A stretch of DNA of 64,000 nucleotides, from assembly GCA_023091665.1 (NCBI GenBank), contig JALJCQ010000016.1:930001-994000 (forward strand), written 5' to 3'. The notes beneath the pieces were generated by a model. It had not been told where the DNA came from. It searched no databases and was given only the letters and a program-made list of their open reading frames with translations. The translations under genes were made by a program, and so were the position numbers. Shown in pieces: positions 31,603 to 42,600 of the stretch. Position 1 is the first letter of the stretch. Each line of letters begins with the position of its first letter. The DNA comes from Pythium myriotylum (Eukaryota > Oomycota > Peronosporomycetes > Pythiales > Pythiaceae).

Positions 31603-33975
31603 ATGCTGACCTTGTCGTGGACCAAGACGCTCTGTCTCGTGGGGGCCGCACTGGCGGTGACGAGCTCGACCGCGTTGACGCTCGATGAGCGCGCCGCGCA
31701 GATCGTCGATGGATTCACGGATGACATGATCATCGGCCAGATGACGCAGCTCAACATCGACGCGATCCTCAAGGCGGACGCCACGATCGACGAGGACGCC
31801 GTGCGCAAGTACGCCAAGATGTACGTCGGCTCGTACCTCAACAGCCCGTTCTCAGGCGGCACGCGCAACGGCAAGTTCGCCTGGTCGGCGGCCGAGTGGC
31901 GCGACGCGATCACCAAGATCCAGAACATCACCATGGCCGAGAACGGCGGCCACCCGATGATCTACGGTGTCGACTCGGTGCACGGCGCCAACTACGTGCT
32001 CAACGCGACTATCTTCGGCCAGCAGATCAACGCCGGCGCGACGTTCAACCCGGACCTGGTCTTTAAGATGGGCCAGATCACGGGCCGCGACACGATCGCC
32101 GCCGGCATCCCATGGATCTTCGGCCCGATCCTCGAAATCGCGCAAAACCCGATGTGGGCGCGCACGTACGAAACCTTTGGCGAGGACCCGTTCCTGGTTG
32201 CGACCATGGGTGCACAGCTCATTCAGGGCATCCAGAACAACACGAACGTCGCGGCGTGTATGAAGCACTTCATGGGCTACTCGCGCACGCCCACGGGCCA
32301 CGATCGCGATGGCGTCACGCTCTCGGACTTCGATCTGCTCAACTACTTTGCGCCGTCGTTCATTGCAGCGGTCAAGGCCGGCGTCATGACTGCGATGGAG
32401 AACTACATCTCCATCAACGGCGTGCCGACGGTCATGAGCTCCAAGATCATGCACGACCTGCTGCGCACCGACCTCGGCTTTGAAGGCTTCGTCGTCACGG
32501 ATTGGGCCGAGATCAACAACCTCTTCACGTACCACCACGTGGCCAAGAGCCTCAGCGAGGCCGTGCGCTTGTCTCTCACGCGCACGAGCATCGACATGAG
32601 CATGGTGCCCGACAACGCCGACTTTATCGGGTACGCTAAGCAAGTGCTGGCCGCGAACCCGGAGTACCGCGAGCGTCTCAAGGTCTCGGCGCGCCGTATC
32701 ATCAAAACCAAGCTCGCGCTTGGGCTCTACGAGAACCCGGTGCCTGGCGCCGGCGTGGTCGCCAAGATTCGCCAGGCGTCCGACATTAGTACCGCGCTTG
32801 ACCTGGCACGCGAGTCGATCGTTCTGCTACAGAACAAGGATAAGACGCTGCCTATCGCGCCGAGTGCCTCGGTGTTCCTCACGGGATTCTCGGCCGACAA
32901 CATCGGCAACCTCTGTGGCGGTTGGTCGATTCGCTGGCAGGGCGTCACGGGCAACGACAAATACCCGAACGGCATCTCGATCAAGCGAGGCATGGAGGCG
33001 ATCGGCGGTGGGAATGTCAAGTACGCGAACGGACTGTTCTTTGACGGTACCGTTTCGAAGGCAGACCTCGACACGGCCAAGTCGCTGGCTCAGGCGGCTA
33101 CCTACACGGTCGTCGCGATTGGCGAGGAGCCGTACACTGAGAAGCCCGGTGACATCAACGACCTTGCGCTGCCAGCCGGCCAGATCGACTACGTGAAGCA
33201 GCTTGCATCCACGGGCACGAAAGTGATCGTCGTGCTCGTCGGTGGCCGTCCGCGTCTGCTCGGTGATCTGCCCAACTCAGTTTCGAGCATCATCAACGCC
33301 ATGCTGCCAGGCGAGGTCGGCGGCCAGGCGATCGCTGAGATTATCTACGGCAAGGTGAACCCGAGCGGCCGTCTGCCTCTCACGTACCAGAAGTGGCCGG
33401 GCAACGTCATGCTGCCGTACAACCGCATTGTGAGCTCGACGTGCGTGGACCCGAGCCAGTCGTGCGAGACGCAGTGGGACTTTGGCACGGGGTTGAGCTA
33501 CACCGAGTTTGCCTACTCGGCAGTCAAGCTCTCCAAGACGACGGTCACGGGCCCATCCGACTCACTCACGGTGAGCGTCACCGTGACGAACCGCGGCTCG
33601 GTGGCAGGCAAGGAGACCGTCATGCTCTTCATCACACAGCCCGTGCGTGTGATCTCGGTGACCGAGGTCAAGATGCTGAAAAAGTTTACCAAGATCGAGC
33701 TCTCGCCCGGACGCTCGCAGACTGTGACCTTCACGATCACGAGCGAGGACTGGAGCGTCTACGACCCGCAGATCGGCAACGGCCTGCTCCGCACGGCCGA
33801 GAACGGCGACTTCGTCGTGGCCATCCGACCGGAGACCAAGTGTAACGTCTACGGCAACGACCTGGGCAGTCCGCTCTGTGCACGCTTCACGCTGGACGCG
33901 GCCCCGACGCCCGTGAGCCTCGCTGTCGCCGACGTCGCTGGCACCGTCGTGGCCTTCGGTGACAGCACGCTGTGA
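31603..33975 (+). CDS. Secreted GH3 beta-glucosidase, copy E
   Basis: A single exon of 790 residues. Signal peptide MLTLSWTKTLCLVGAALAVTSSTA is followed by TLDERAAQIVDGF. Barrel motifs are IPWIFGPILEIAQNPMWAR, CMKHFMGYSRTPTGHDRDG and EGFVVTDWAE, with predicted nucleophile Asp300. The Trp after the Asp is the usual GH3 residue, where genes 1 and A have Tyr. The C-terminal GH3 domain (CGGWSIRWQGVTGND, IIYGKVNPSGRLPLTYQK) and fibronectin-III-like domain (VTVTNRGSVAGKETVMLFI) follow. It is clearly diverged from the array genes and very G+C-rich, so it is an older paralogue. Expected to be a secreted exo-acting beta-glucosidase. Confidence 0.92.
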   Translation: MLTLSWTKTLCLVGAALAVTSSTALTLDERAAQIVDGFTDDMIIGQMTQLNIDAILKADATIDEDAVRKYAKMYVGSYLNSPFSGGTRNGKFAWSAAEWRDAITKIQNITMAENGGHPMIYGVDSVHGANYVLNATIFGQQINAGATFNPDLVFKMGQITGRDTIAAGIPWIFGPILEIAQNPMWARTYETFGEDPFLVATMGAQLIQGIQNNTNVAACMKHFMGYSRTPTGHDRDGVTLSDFDLLNYFAPSFIAAVKAGVMTAMENYISINGVPTVMSSKIMHDLLRTDLGFEGFVVTDWAEINNLFTYHHVAKSLSEAVRLSLTRTSIDMSMVPDNADFIGYAKQVLAANPEYRERLKVSARRIIKTKLALGLYENPVPGAGVVAKIRQASDISTALDLARESIVLLQNKDKTLPIAPSASVFLTGFSADNIGNLCGGWSIRWQGVTGNDKYPNGISIKRGMEAIGGGNVKYANGLFFDGTVSKADLDTAKSLAQAATYTVVAIGEEPYTEKPGDINDLALPAGQIDYVKQLASTGTKVIVVLVGGRPRLLGDLPNSVSSIINAMLPGEVGGQAIAEIIYGKVNPSGRLPLTYQKWPGNVMLPYNRIVSSTCVDPSQSCETQWDFGTGLSYTEFAYSAVKLSKTTVTGPSDSLTVSVTVTNRGSVAGKETVMLFITQPVRVISVTEVKMLKKFTKIELSPGRSQTVTFTITSEDWSVYDPQIGNGLLRTAENGDFVVAIRPETKCNVYGNDLGSPLCARFTLDAAPTPVSLAVADVAGTVVAFGDSTL

Positions 33976-34205
33976 AGAATAGAGAACCCCAACTCCAAAA
34001 TTTAGTATACACTGTTAACAGGTGTCACTATACACCCGACTATACGTCCAATTCAAGTTTACTGCCCCGTCTACGTTCCAGAATGGGTACGGGATTAGGG
34101 TTCTGGCTTCGATTTTCCTGAACAACCGATAGACCAGCCCCGAGTGGTGCAGCGGCACTCGGCGAATCTCCTCCTCGCGCGCACCGCCCACCGCCCGCCT
34201 CAGCA
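33976..34205. other. Spacer between GH3-E and GH3-F
   Basis: 230 bp in tandem orientation holding the terminator of E and promoter of F. A short A+T-rich stretch around 34,000-34,060 is the only feature. No good initiator match was found for F. Confidence 0.35.
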
Positions 34206-36605
34206 ATGCGCGCTCTCTCTGCGCTCGTCGCCGCCGCGTTCGCGATCTTCGTACTCGTCTCTGTGGATGCGCTCGATGCGTCCTCGCCGACCTCGTTAGA
34301 CGCGAGCGTAACCTCCGGACCGGATCCGGAGGTCTATCTCTCGGGCGCTGCGCTTGACTCGGCGGCCGAGGAGCTCCTCGCAAAGTTAAGTCCCGACGAT
34401 CTTCTCGGTCTCATGACACAGGTCAACGTCGGCGCCGCGCTCACGAATGACGCGCTGGACGAGCGCAAGCTGCGTGCATTGGGTTCCCAGCGCGTCGGCT
34501 CGCTCTTCGACAGCCCCTTCGGTGGCGGCATGCGCGCCGGCAAGTACGGGTACTCGGTGCGCGACTGGCGAAACGTCATCTCGACCATCCAGCGCGTGAG
34601 CATGGCCGAGAACGGCGGCCACCCCGTGCTCTTCGGGCTCGACTCAGTGCACGGCGCCATTTACGTGGAAGGCGCGACGCTCTTCCCACAGCAGATCAAT
34701 GCCGGTGCGGCATTTAACCCATCACTTGCGTTCGCGATGGGTAGGATCACGGCCAAGGACACGCTCGCGGCCGGCGTGCCCTGGGTCTTTGGGCCCATCT
34801 TGGATGTCTCGCAGAACCCGCTCTGGGCGCGCACGTACGAGACCTTCGGCGAGGACCCGTACTTGGTCTCGGTGCTCGGTGCCGCGATCGTGGGTGGGAT
34901 CCAGAGCATCCCCGGCGTCGCAGCCTGCATGAAGCACTTTCTTGCGTACTCCAAGACCCCCACGGGCCACGACCGTAACCCCGTCACGCTCACGGATTTT
35001 GACTTGCTCAACTACTTTGCGCCGCCGTTTCTCGCGGCTGTGAAGGCCGGCGTCAAGACGGCCATGGAGAACTACGTCTCTATCAACGGTGTGCCTGTCG
35101 TAGCGAGCCACAAGATCATTACACGGCTGCTGCGGAACGACATGGGCTTTGACAAGCTGCTCGTGACCGATTGGGGCGAGATCTACAACCTGCAAAAGCA
35201 TCATCGCCTCGTCGCGACCAAGCGTGACGCTGTTGGACTTGCGATGAGCCAGACAAGCATCGATATGAGCATGGTACCCGACGATGCCTCGTTCATTGAT
35301 CACGCCAAGGGTCTGCTCCGATCCAGACCCGAGTTCTTCGGCCGCATAAAAGAGTCTGCACGTCGCATTCTCAAGACGAAGCTCGAGCTCGGGCTCTACA
35401 ACAATTCGGTCCCCGGTGAGCAGTACGTGGATAGCGTTGGTAGCCCAGAAGACCGCAACGTGGCGCTCAACCTCGCTCGCGAATCGATTGTACTTCTCAA
35501 AAATGACAACGACATCCTTCCACTCAAAACCAACGCAACGATCTTCCTCACTGGCCACGCGGCAGACAATATCGGACACTTGTGTGGCGGTTGGTCCATA
35601 CGGTGGCAAGGGTATTCGGGAAACGATATGTTCCCGAACGGTACGTCGTTTAGACAAGGCCTCGAGAGGCTCGCCAGCAGTTCCAAGAAGATTACGTATA
35701 TGAGCGGCGTCACAGTGAACGGCACGTACACGGAGGAGGACCTCACGCAGGCGAAAAAGTACGCCAAGCAAGCCGACTACACGATCGTGGCCATCGGAGA
35801 GGCTCCGTACGCGGAAAAGCCGGGAGACATTGACGACCTGGCGCTGCCGTGGGGTCAAGTACAGTTTGCTCGCGAGCTGGCTGGCTCTGGTGCGAAAGTG
35901 ATCGTTGTGCTCGTTGGTGGACGGCCTCGACTCCTAAATGGGCTCCCTTACGCTGTACCTGCGATGATCAATGCTCTGCTGCCCGGTGAGCATGGTGGCC
36001 AGGCTCTGGCGGAGATTATCTACGGCGTCGTGAACCCAAGTGGACGCATGCCGATTACGTACCCACGGGACCCAGCCAACATCATGATCCCGTACAACGC
36101 CCCCGTGTCCGTCCATTGCGGAGACGGAAAGCCCTGCAAACAGGAGTGGGACTTTGGATGGGGGCTAAGTTACACGACTTTCGACTACGGTCCTGTCCGC
36201 CTCAGCCAGACCATCGTCACCGGTAAGAACGATTCCATCACAGTCAGCGTGAAAGTGACCAACACAGGCACGAGAGCTGGCAAGGAGACTGTGATGCTTT
36301 TCGTGATCCAGCCGTACCGACTCATATCTGTGACGGAACGCAAGCAACTGAAAAAGTTCACCAAGATCAACTTACTCCCTGGCGTGTCGACTCTCGTGAA
36401 CTTCACGTTCACGGCCGAAGACTGGAGCGTCTACCGTCCGCAGATTGGTGAAGGATTCTTGCAGTGGGCTGAGCCGGGGGATTTTGTCGTGGCTCTGAAA
36501 CCCGAGACCGACTGCGACGTTTACAACGAGAACCAAAACATCACCAACCCGTTGTGCGCCAAGTTCACGCTACTACCGGAGTACAGCGAGCAGTGCCAAG
36601 TGTAA
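34206..36605 (+). CDS. Secreted GH3 beta-glucosidase, copy F
   Basis: A single exon of 799 residues, the most diverged cluster member. Signal peptide MRALSALVAAAFAIFVLVSVDA precedes a unique Ser/Asp/Pro-rich segment of about 30 residues. The barrel has VPWVFGPILDVSQNPLWAR, CMKHFLAYSKTPTGHDRNP and KLLVTDWGE, with predicted nucleophile Asp322. The C-terminal domain reads CGGWSIRWQGYSGND and GVVNPSGRMPITYPRD, and a fibronectin-III-like domain follows (VKVTNTGTRAGKETVMLFV). It contains N-glycosylation sequons such as NATIF and NGTYT. Order and strand suggest that it and E descend from an older tandem duplication than the 3.7-kb array. Confidence 0.92.
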   Translation: MRALSALVAAAFAIFVLVSVDALDASSPTSLDASVTSGPDPEVYLSGAALDSAAEELLAKLSPDDLLGLMTQVNVGAALTNDALDERKLRALGSQRVGSLFDSPFGGGMRAGKYGYSVRDWRNVISTIQRVSMAENGGHPVLFGLDSVHGAIYVEGATLFPQQINAGAAFNPSLAFAMGRITAKDTLAAGVPWVFGPILDVSQNPLWARTYETFGEDPYLVSVLGAAIVGGIQSIPGVAACMKHFLAYSKTPTGHDRNPVTLTDFDLLNYFAPPFLAAVKAGVKTAMENYVSINGVPVVASHKIITRLLRNDMGFDKLLVTDWGEIYNLQKHHRLVATKRDAVGLAMSQTSIDMSMVPDDASFIDHAKGLLRSRPEFFGRIKESARRILKTKLELGLYNNSVPGEQYVDSVGSPEDRNVALNLARESIVLLKNDNDILPLKTNATIFLTGHAADNIGHLCGGWSIRWQGYSGNDMFPNGTSFRQGLERLASSSKKITYMSGVTVNGTYTEEDLTQAKKYAKQADYTIVAIGEAPYAEKPGDIDDLALPWGQVQFARELAGSGAKVIVVLVGGRPRLLNGLPYAVPAMINALLPGEHGGQALAEIIYGVVNPSGRMPITYPRDPANIMIPYNAPVSVHCGDGKPCKQEWDFGWGLSYTTFDYGPVRLSQTIVTGKNDSITVSVKVTNTGTRAGKETVMLFVIQPYRLISVTERKQLKKFTKINLLPGVSTLVNFTFTAEDWSVYRPQIGEGFLQWAEPGDFVVALKPETDCDVYNENQNITNPLCAKFTLLPEYSEQCQV

Positions 36606-36748
36606 TGGCTCGCTAGAATGGAATGTAAGATTCGCCCAATGTCAGTTAGGAACAGCAAGTGATCTTGAAAGGTCGTAGGAGAAACTGATCGTCTCATCGA
36701 GTTGTCTGCAGTCTTCATTCTTTTGTAAACGACGCACACAAGACCACC

Positions 36749-38716
36749 ATGCAGTGCATCCATCTCCTCTTCGTGCTGCTTGCGTTGGCGGTGCGAACAA
36801 TACCCGCTCAGCAGGCCGAGTCACTGGAAGTTTCGGTATCTGTGGCCGGTGATGCTGTAGCGAAGCGTACCGTGTCAAACCCAATGCGAGCGCCTGACGG
36901 CCCTGCAAAAGAATTATCTCCCGCAACCCATGGTCACGCCGCGTTGGAGACCGCTGGTGAAGAGAGTCGGGGAGATGCTAAGCCTCGAGCCTCGCTGGTT
37001 GTGTTGCAGAAAGAGCTGGAGACGCTGGAGACGATGATCGACTTGCAGGGGCGCAAGCTGCAAACGCTGGAAAAGATGCGAACGGCCCTGCTACAGAAAG
37101 CTGATAATGCGAACTTGGAAGAACTCGGTCTGACTCAGAGACATAGCGCGCGTCGCATGCCAACAAGTGAGCTTGAGGCTGCTGTGGACCGCAGACTCGA
37201 AGCAGTGACGGCGCAGGTGCTAGCAAAAGCGTCGTCGGCAAACTTTGATGCTCACTTTATCGAAAAGGCAAGAGTCACCTTGGACGACGACGTTATCGAG
37301 ATCAAGATAAGCAAGATTAGCAGATTACCGACCCAAGACCTCATCGCTGTCGGATCACGATCTGGATTGGTCCGATTACTGCTCGCCTCGGGCCGCGAGG
37401 TTCTCAGAATCGATACACATATCAAAGACATGGATCGTCTCGACCTGGACACTTCGATGGATCCTCCACTACTCGCAGTCATGTCAAAGGGATGTTTTCC
37501 GAGGGTTCGTGCCTTCACTCTGATCGTGAATGTGCCTCGGGACTCACAAGAAGCGGGAGTTTCGACCGCGAAGCCGACAACATTCTCCAATAATTTCCAA
37601 TTGTCTTCAACTGAGCTACTGATGAACACTACGTCACTGAATGCCGCAACCTCAATCGCCATTTCTCGGTCTTCCCGTCGGAGCATGCTCAGCGTTGCCC
37701 ATAGCGATGGAACAATCGGGTTTTATGCATTGAACGGCTCGCTCGTTCACTACGTCCCGACCCAGGCGCCGAATGTATCAGTGTTGGTGGCCCACCGTCA
37801 CTTAATCGCATTCGCAAATGGAACGGATGCAATCGTGTTCCCGCTAACTCGCCAGAAAGTTCCCGATTACATTACGTGTGAAGGCTCGCTGTCCAATGTC
37901 TCATCGGTCGCGTTCGATCCTGAACATCCAGATGTGATGTTCATCGGCACTGCAGACGGAGAGCTCCTAGCCTTCGTATTATCAAGAAACTCAGATGCAT
38001 CACGCTGCAGGCTTGCCCACCGGACAATCACAGGCCGTATGGGGTCACTGCAGCTCGTAGCCTTCAAAGGCCATGTTTCAGTATCCTCGCAAACGGAGAT
38101 CCAAGTCTACAGTGTCACCCGCAGTGAGGGATCCGTCACTCTCAATCTTTTGTATGCCAAGCCGATAGACAAAGCTGGCAAGTTGTGCTCCGGAGGTCTT
38201 GTTGCAGTTGCGGAAAACGGACATGCTACAATTATTGGTGTGATTTCCAGAGGCGCCACTGGTACGGCTCTGACCGTCTTTCAAAGTTTACTTCCAAGCG
38301 TAGAGACATCGGCAGCAGATTCGATGACCTGGAGAGTCGCCACGTTCCTCATCATGATTACGATTGTTGTCTTGGCGACGCAGTTCTTCTTGCGGCGTCA
38401 ACGAAATTCCCACGAAGATGCTGGTAGCGAAGAGTGGAGAGATTTGCTTGAGAAACATGGCAGACGAGATCGATTCCAGGGTGAGAGGAAGTCTGTACCT
38501 CCCGCTGCTGATCAACCCCAACACCAACCCTATGAAGGAGACCCTACAATGTACAGCGCAACGACCGAGACATTCTCAGCTTCGGGAAGTCGAAAAAAGC
38601 GGGGTATGAACGCGAGTCACGACGTGGATAAAGATGAGTTGCGCAGGAAGATTGCGGAAGCTCGGCGAGAAACCCTCGAGTGCACGTTCGATGACGTAGA
38701 GGAAGATGAGTATTGA
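36749..38716 (+). CDS. Type I membrane protein with lumenal beta-propeller-like domain
   Basis: A single exon of 655 residues. A signal peptide (MQCIHLLFVLLALAVRTIPA) is followed by a low-complexity stretch and a coiled coil (about residues 80-120, LVVLQKELETLETMIDLQG). The middle 350 residues show WD-like blades: DLIAVGSRSGLVRLLLASG, SMLSVAHSDGTIGFYALNG and VSSVAFDPEHPDVMFIGTADG. One transmembrane helix (about 530-549) precedes a charged cytosolic tail of about 105 residues rich in Arg, Lys and Glu. The likely location is the ER or secretory membrane with the propeller lumenal. I do not recognise an orthologue. An initiator-like CTTCATTCTTTTGTAA lies just upstream at about 36,713. Its stop is 10 bp from that of the convergent gene. 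Confidence 0.7.
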   Translation: MQCIHLLFVLLALAVRTIPAQQAESLEVSVSVAGDAVAKRTVSNPMRAPDGPAKELSPATHGHAALETAGEESRGDAKPRASLVVLQKELETLETMIDLQGRKLQTLEKMRTALLQKADNANLEELGLTQRHSARRMPTSELEAAVDRRLEAVTAQVLAKASSANFDAHFIEKARVTLDDDVIEIKISKISRLPTQDLIAVGSRSGLVRLLLASGREVLRIDTHIKDMDRLDLDTSMDPPLLAVMSKGCFPRVRAFTLIVNVPRDSQEAGVSTAKPTTFSNNFQLSSTELLMNTTSLNAATSIAISRSSRRSMLSVAHSDGTIGFYALNGSLVHYVPTQAPNVSVLVAHRHLIAFANGTDAIVFPLTRQKVPDYITCEGSLSNVSSVAFDPEHPDVMFIGTADGELLAFVLSRNSDASRCRLAHRTITGRMGSLQLVAFKGHVSVSSQTEIQVYSVTRSEGSVTLNLLYAKPIDKAGKLCSGGLVAVAENGHATIIGVISRGATGTALTVFQSLLPSVETSAADSMTWRVATFLIMITIVVLATQFFLRRQRNSHEDAGSEEWRDLLEKHGRRDRFQGERKSVPPAADQPQHQPYEGDPTMYSATTETFSASGSRKKRGMNASHDVDKDELRRKIAEARRETLECTFDDVEEDEY

Positions 38717-38726
38717 TGATCAATCA

Positions 38727-39249
38727 CTACATCTGGATTGCTGTCGCTTTTGCTTTCACTTCGTATTGCTTGTTATTCTCGTCAAGTTTCGCAATGAAAG
38801 GCTCAACTTGGAACTGGAAGTTGTATAGAGCGTCGGGATGAATTCCGAGCATGTCCATCGTTATCGGTAGAGACAAAAATCCACAGCGAGCGCGGTCGTA
38901 CACAATGAAGTGCTTCTTCAGCCAAGTGTATAGACGCTCGAAGTACCGCACTTCTGTTGCAGTTGATGAGATGCCACCGCTTGACTTACTAGGGGCGGTT
39001 ACCCCATTAGACTTGTAGTGATCTTTAAGAAGCCCGTACAACTCGCTCCTGGAAATGCCTCGTTCGCTCTCCATTGCATATGTATGAAAGAGATCTGGAG
39101 AGCCAGCACATCACCATTATTTCTGCACGCGAGTCAAACTAGGTTTGGAACTTACATTCCAACTGCTGTGCAGGCGTGCCGTGCTTCAAAAGCGTGTGGA
39201 CGCATTGAGCATAGTGCTCAAAGGGAATTTCGATAGAAGTCTCGCTCAT
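38727..39249 (-). CDS. Small conserved-looking protein, function unknown
   Basis: Two exons separated by one intron (about 39,095-39,162, GTAAGT to CTCCAG). The first reads MSETSIEIPFEHYAQCVHTLLKH..., and the junction gives LEYLFHTYAMESERG. The product is about 150 residues, acidic to neutral and mostly helical, with GISRSELYGLLKDHYKSNG resembling a degenerate EF-hand or other helical module, then VRYFERLYTWLKKHFIVYD. No membrane segment or signal peptide. Convergent and nearly touching the upstream membrane-protein gene. I do not recognise the family. Confidence 0.6.
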
Positions 39250-39650
39250 AGACTGCTTTTGATTTACAGCTGCCGCTGTATCGTGAACATTGTCACCACT
39301 GCATAGCCTGTTGAGTCACCACGCTCCACAATGCACCCAACGACGAAGAACTCACATCGATCCTTCTGTCGATGGCATCGTCTCGTTTTCGATTTTTTCG
39401 GGGTCGACGCAAAAACGATGAAGTGTAGTATAGTGGATATGGAGGATCTTTAGCTGGCTGACAGTCACTGAAAGCGAGTCAGACACGTAAGCTCTTATAG
39501 TATCTTACAGCATTCGTACGTGACGATGTCTTGGACAGTTCTTCCCAAGGATGCGGGGTAGCTTTTTTCACGTGCTTGGCCTTCATTGCCCTTTTTCCAC
39601 TGGTGCTGAGGGGTTTTGAGACAGCATTACTTAGGGCTAATCTTGGAACA
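39250..39650. promoter_or_regulatory. Bidirectional upstream region
   Basis: About 400 A+T-rich bp between the small minus-strand gene and the large plus-strand gene. An open frame runs into the latter from a TTG at 39531 and encodes a hydrophobic stretch, but it lacks an ATG and I treat it as untranslated. Confidence 0.4.
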
Positions 39651-42600
39651 ATGAAACTGTCAGTTTATGGATTCGACATGAAGAGAACGCAACAACCCAA
39701 TTCCGTGATTGACGTTGGGGATCATCACGCCAACCTGTATAGCCACCGTATGCGCAAGGTGAACGTTGTGTTGGCGGAGGCCGAAACGAAAGAGGGTGTA
39801 GATCCTGTAGAGAACAGATCCAACAATCTGGAAAGAAAACTGAGGTACGATGGGTGGGTCGCGGCCGACTATACGGCTGCACAACTTCGACAAGACGTTG
39901 CCCGCTTTTGGCAGCTCAACCCGATCAAGTTCGAGCTCGTCGACTGTATGGAAGACCGCGTTGTTCAGGACTATACACCGCTTGAGTCGCTAGGCACGAC
40001 AAACTTTTCGCTGAGAAGAAAGCAAACGGTGCTCCCAACTTGTGCCACTATCGAGCCAGTGTCCCATTGCGAAAGAAACGACCCATTTTGGCTCCAGGAA
40101 AAACTATTCGATATCTTTCTCATTCATTCACTTCCTCATTCGAATGGAAAACATCAAACCACAATATCCTGTTACCAGTTCAAGCAGCTTGTTCTGAAAG
40201 CGACATCATGTGCCAGGAACTCCAACACGTCCGTGAAGAAATCCATGCATGATCTCACCGTTCGGGTCGTTCTTTCCTTTAAAACAGCGACGCCAAACCA
40301 CAGTGGAGCTGGAGCAACTTTCGATGAATTCCTCGACGCACTTATTGACGTTGCCACCTTCATGTTTCCGCGCCTCAGCACCGAACCAAAGGAAGCGTCA
40401 TTGGAGCAGCTAGCATCAGGATATCTCATTCCATACTATGAAGCTCTGGAACGTAAAACCGTCCACCACACCTTCCAGTCATGGCTAGTCTTTGACGAGT
40501 TTGTACTTGTGCGACCTAAGGTGAAGCAGCTGCTCCATCGATTCGCGCAGCCGTTGTTTGAAATAGCGTTGGCGTACACAACCTCCGTCGTTGGTCCTCG
40601 CAGTCAGAGAGGACTCCAATTCCATGAGTTAAGCCGGTTTGTCCACGACATCAAACCAAGAACTGTCCCGCTAAATACGCTCGAGGTCGCTTTTTGTTTC
40701 ATTCATTGCTGCCGGGTCGAGCTCGGCCATGGCTTCTCCTCAACAAGAGATAATATGACACGTGCATTGGGATCATTAGGGTCCATGGTGAGTTTGAATC
40801 CTATGGAAGGCATTTCGGGTAGAGGCGCTTTGGAAATCTCTTGTGCTCACATCGTTCAAGTAGTCGCATACATGGCTTTACTATCGATACCGAATTTGTC
40901 GCTTGCAAAACCCTTGAAACTGTCACGTGGTAATCAATGTGAACGCTCCGATACATTGAAGCAGCAGCACGAAAGAGTCAGCACCAAAGTGGGAGTCCAT
41001 TCGATCAAAGCTTTCCTATACTTCATATCGCTCCAGTTAGCAACATCGGGTCGGGCGACAGCCATAGCCATTGCGAGCGCTACCCCACGCTTCACGACCA
41101 TGAAAAAAGACACGACACTTCATCTCGTGGCCATCAATTTCCAGCAGGAGTTCCGTCGGATGCATAGAGAAGACAGTTTGGATGATTACCTTACATCATG
41201 TGGCAACTTCTTGCGACGTGACCTCGCACTTCAAACAGAATGGCAAGTGGCCCAACATAGTTTTGTTCAGCAGAACGACGGTGACGACGAAAACGAAAAT
41301 GAAGCATCTAGACCAGAGCATGAGGACAATGCAACAAAGGCAGAAGCAGATTTGAGCCTCGAAATCGACTGGGGTGAAGATGAATCCGAGGTGAGCGGAG
41401 AAAGTCAGACGCCAGGAGAAGATTCACCTCAACTCGAAGATATCTCATTAACTGCAGAGGCGTTAGCGCAAAGGTTGGAGCATGAGAAGGAGGTGATTGC
41501 ACACATGCTAAATGATGCCGATGAAATTTTAACCTTTTTGGCAAGTGAGTTGCAGCTCCATAACGTCGAACGCCGCTTGAACGACACTGAGACAGTGCCG
41601 CAAATGTTAGATATATGGGTTACGGCGGGTCAGAGATACGCTCAAGTTCTCAGCTACCTCGAGTCCCTCATTGTTGACGCAGGTGATATTGAACCAGAGA
41701 TTCTTGATCGCAAAGCACGCGTGCTGGAGCGCTTTGGTACCTCCCTGTACGTATTTGCCATGCAGTTGCTCCGAAGCACGTCCAAAGTTTTCAAATACGA
41801 GGAGATATTTCATCTCACGAACGTGCGGGCCTATCAACACGTCGCCTCCGATTTGTGGAATGACGGTAAATCTGCCGTTTTTACGATCGATCTCGCCACT
41901 GAAACATTATCGCTCGCCTCTGGAAAACTAGGTAGTGCGTGCAAGTTGCTGGGAGACATCTATGGACACCTCACTAGTGAGAGACGACATCCCAGCTTGC
42001 CCAGTGACGACAGTGATGTTCATGATAATGACCATGACAAGGAAGATTGCCCAAATGATGATTGCACCTCTCGCCTTACCTGCGAGACAATCACTGAGCG
42101 GTACATGCAGGCTCTTTTTTATCGAGCTAAGTGTCTAGAGATTTATGGAGATGTCCTTGCGCACAGTAAAGGCTCCGTTGCTGACTTTGACCTGGGATGT
42201 GCGCTCGAAGAAGATCACGAATCGAGCTGCCTCAGCCATGATGATGGTGGTGAGATGCCTCGATTTTACACGAGTACTGCTGTTCTATCGAAAACATCTT
42301 CTCCCGGCCATTTCTATCGCGAATCGAAGCGAATTTTCAAGTTCCTGCTCACCAGATCGACTCATTTACGTTGGAGGGGGGCTAGTGACGGCTTTGTGTG
42401 TAGTCTAAGAGATCGACTCGCATCAGTGAACTTCAAGCTCGCATCACATGTACCCCGTGGATGTCTCGTAGAGAAACATCTCCTTGACAACGCTCTCCAA
42501 CAGCTTTCTTCGATATCACGACGGGAACCGTACGAGCGTGTGGCCAGCGATCGCATTTGTGCTAAACGAGACTATATCTCTGCTGTGATGGCACTCAGGG

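Noticed and set aside
39531..39650. Hydrophobic N-terminal extension of the large protein
   Set aside because: It starts at TTG, has no ATG, and would add an isolated membrane-like segment; the first ATG is 39651.
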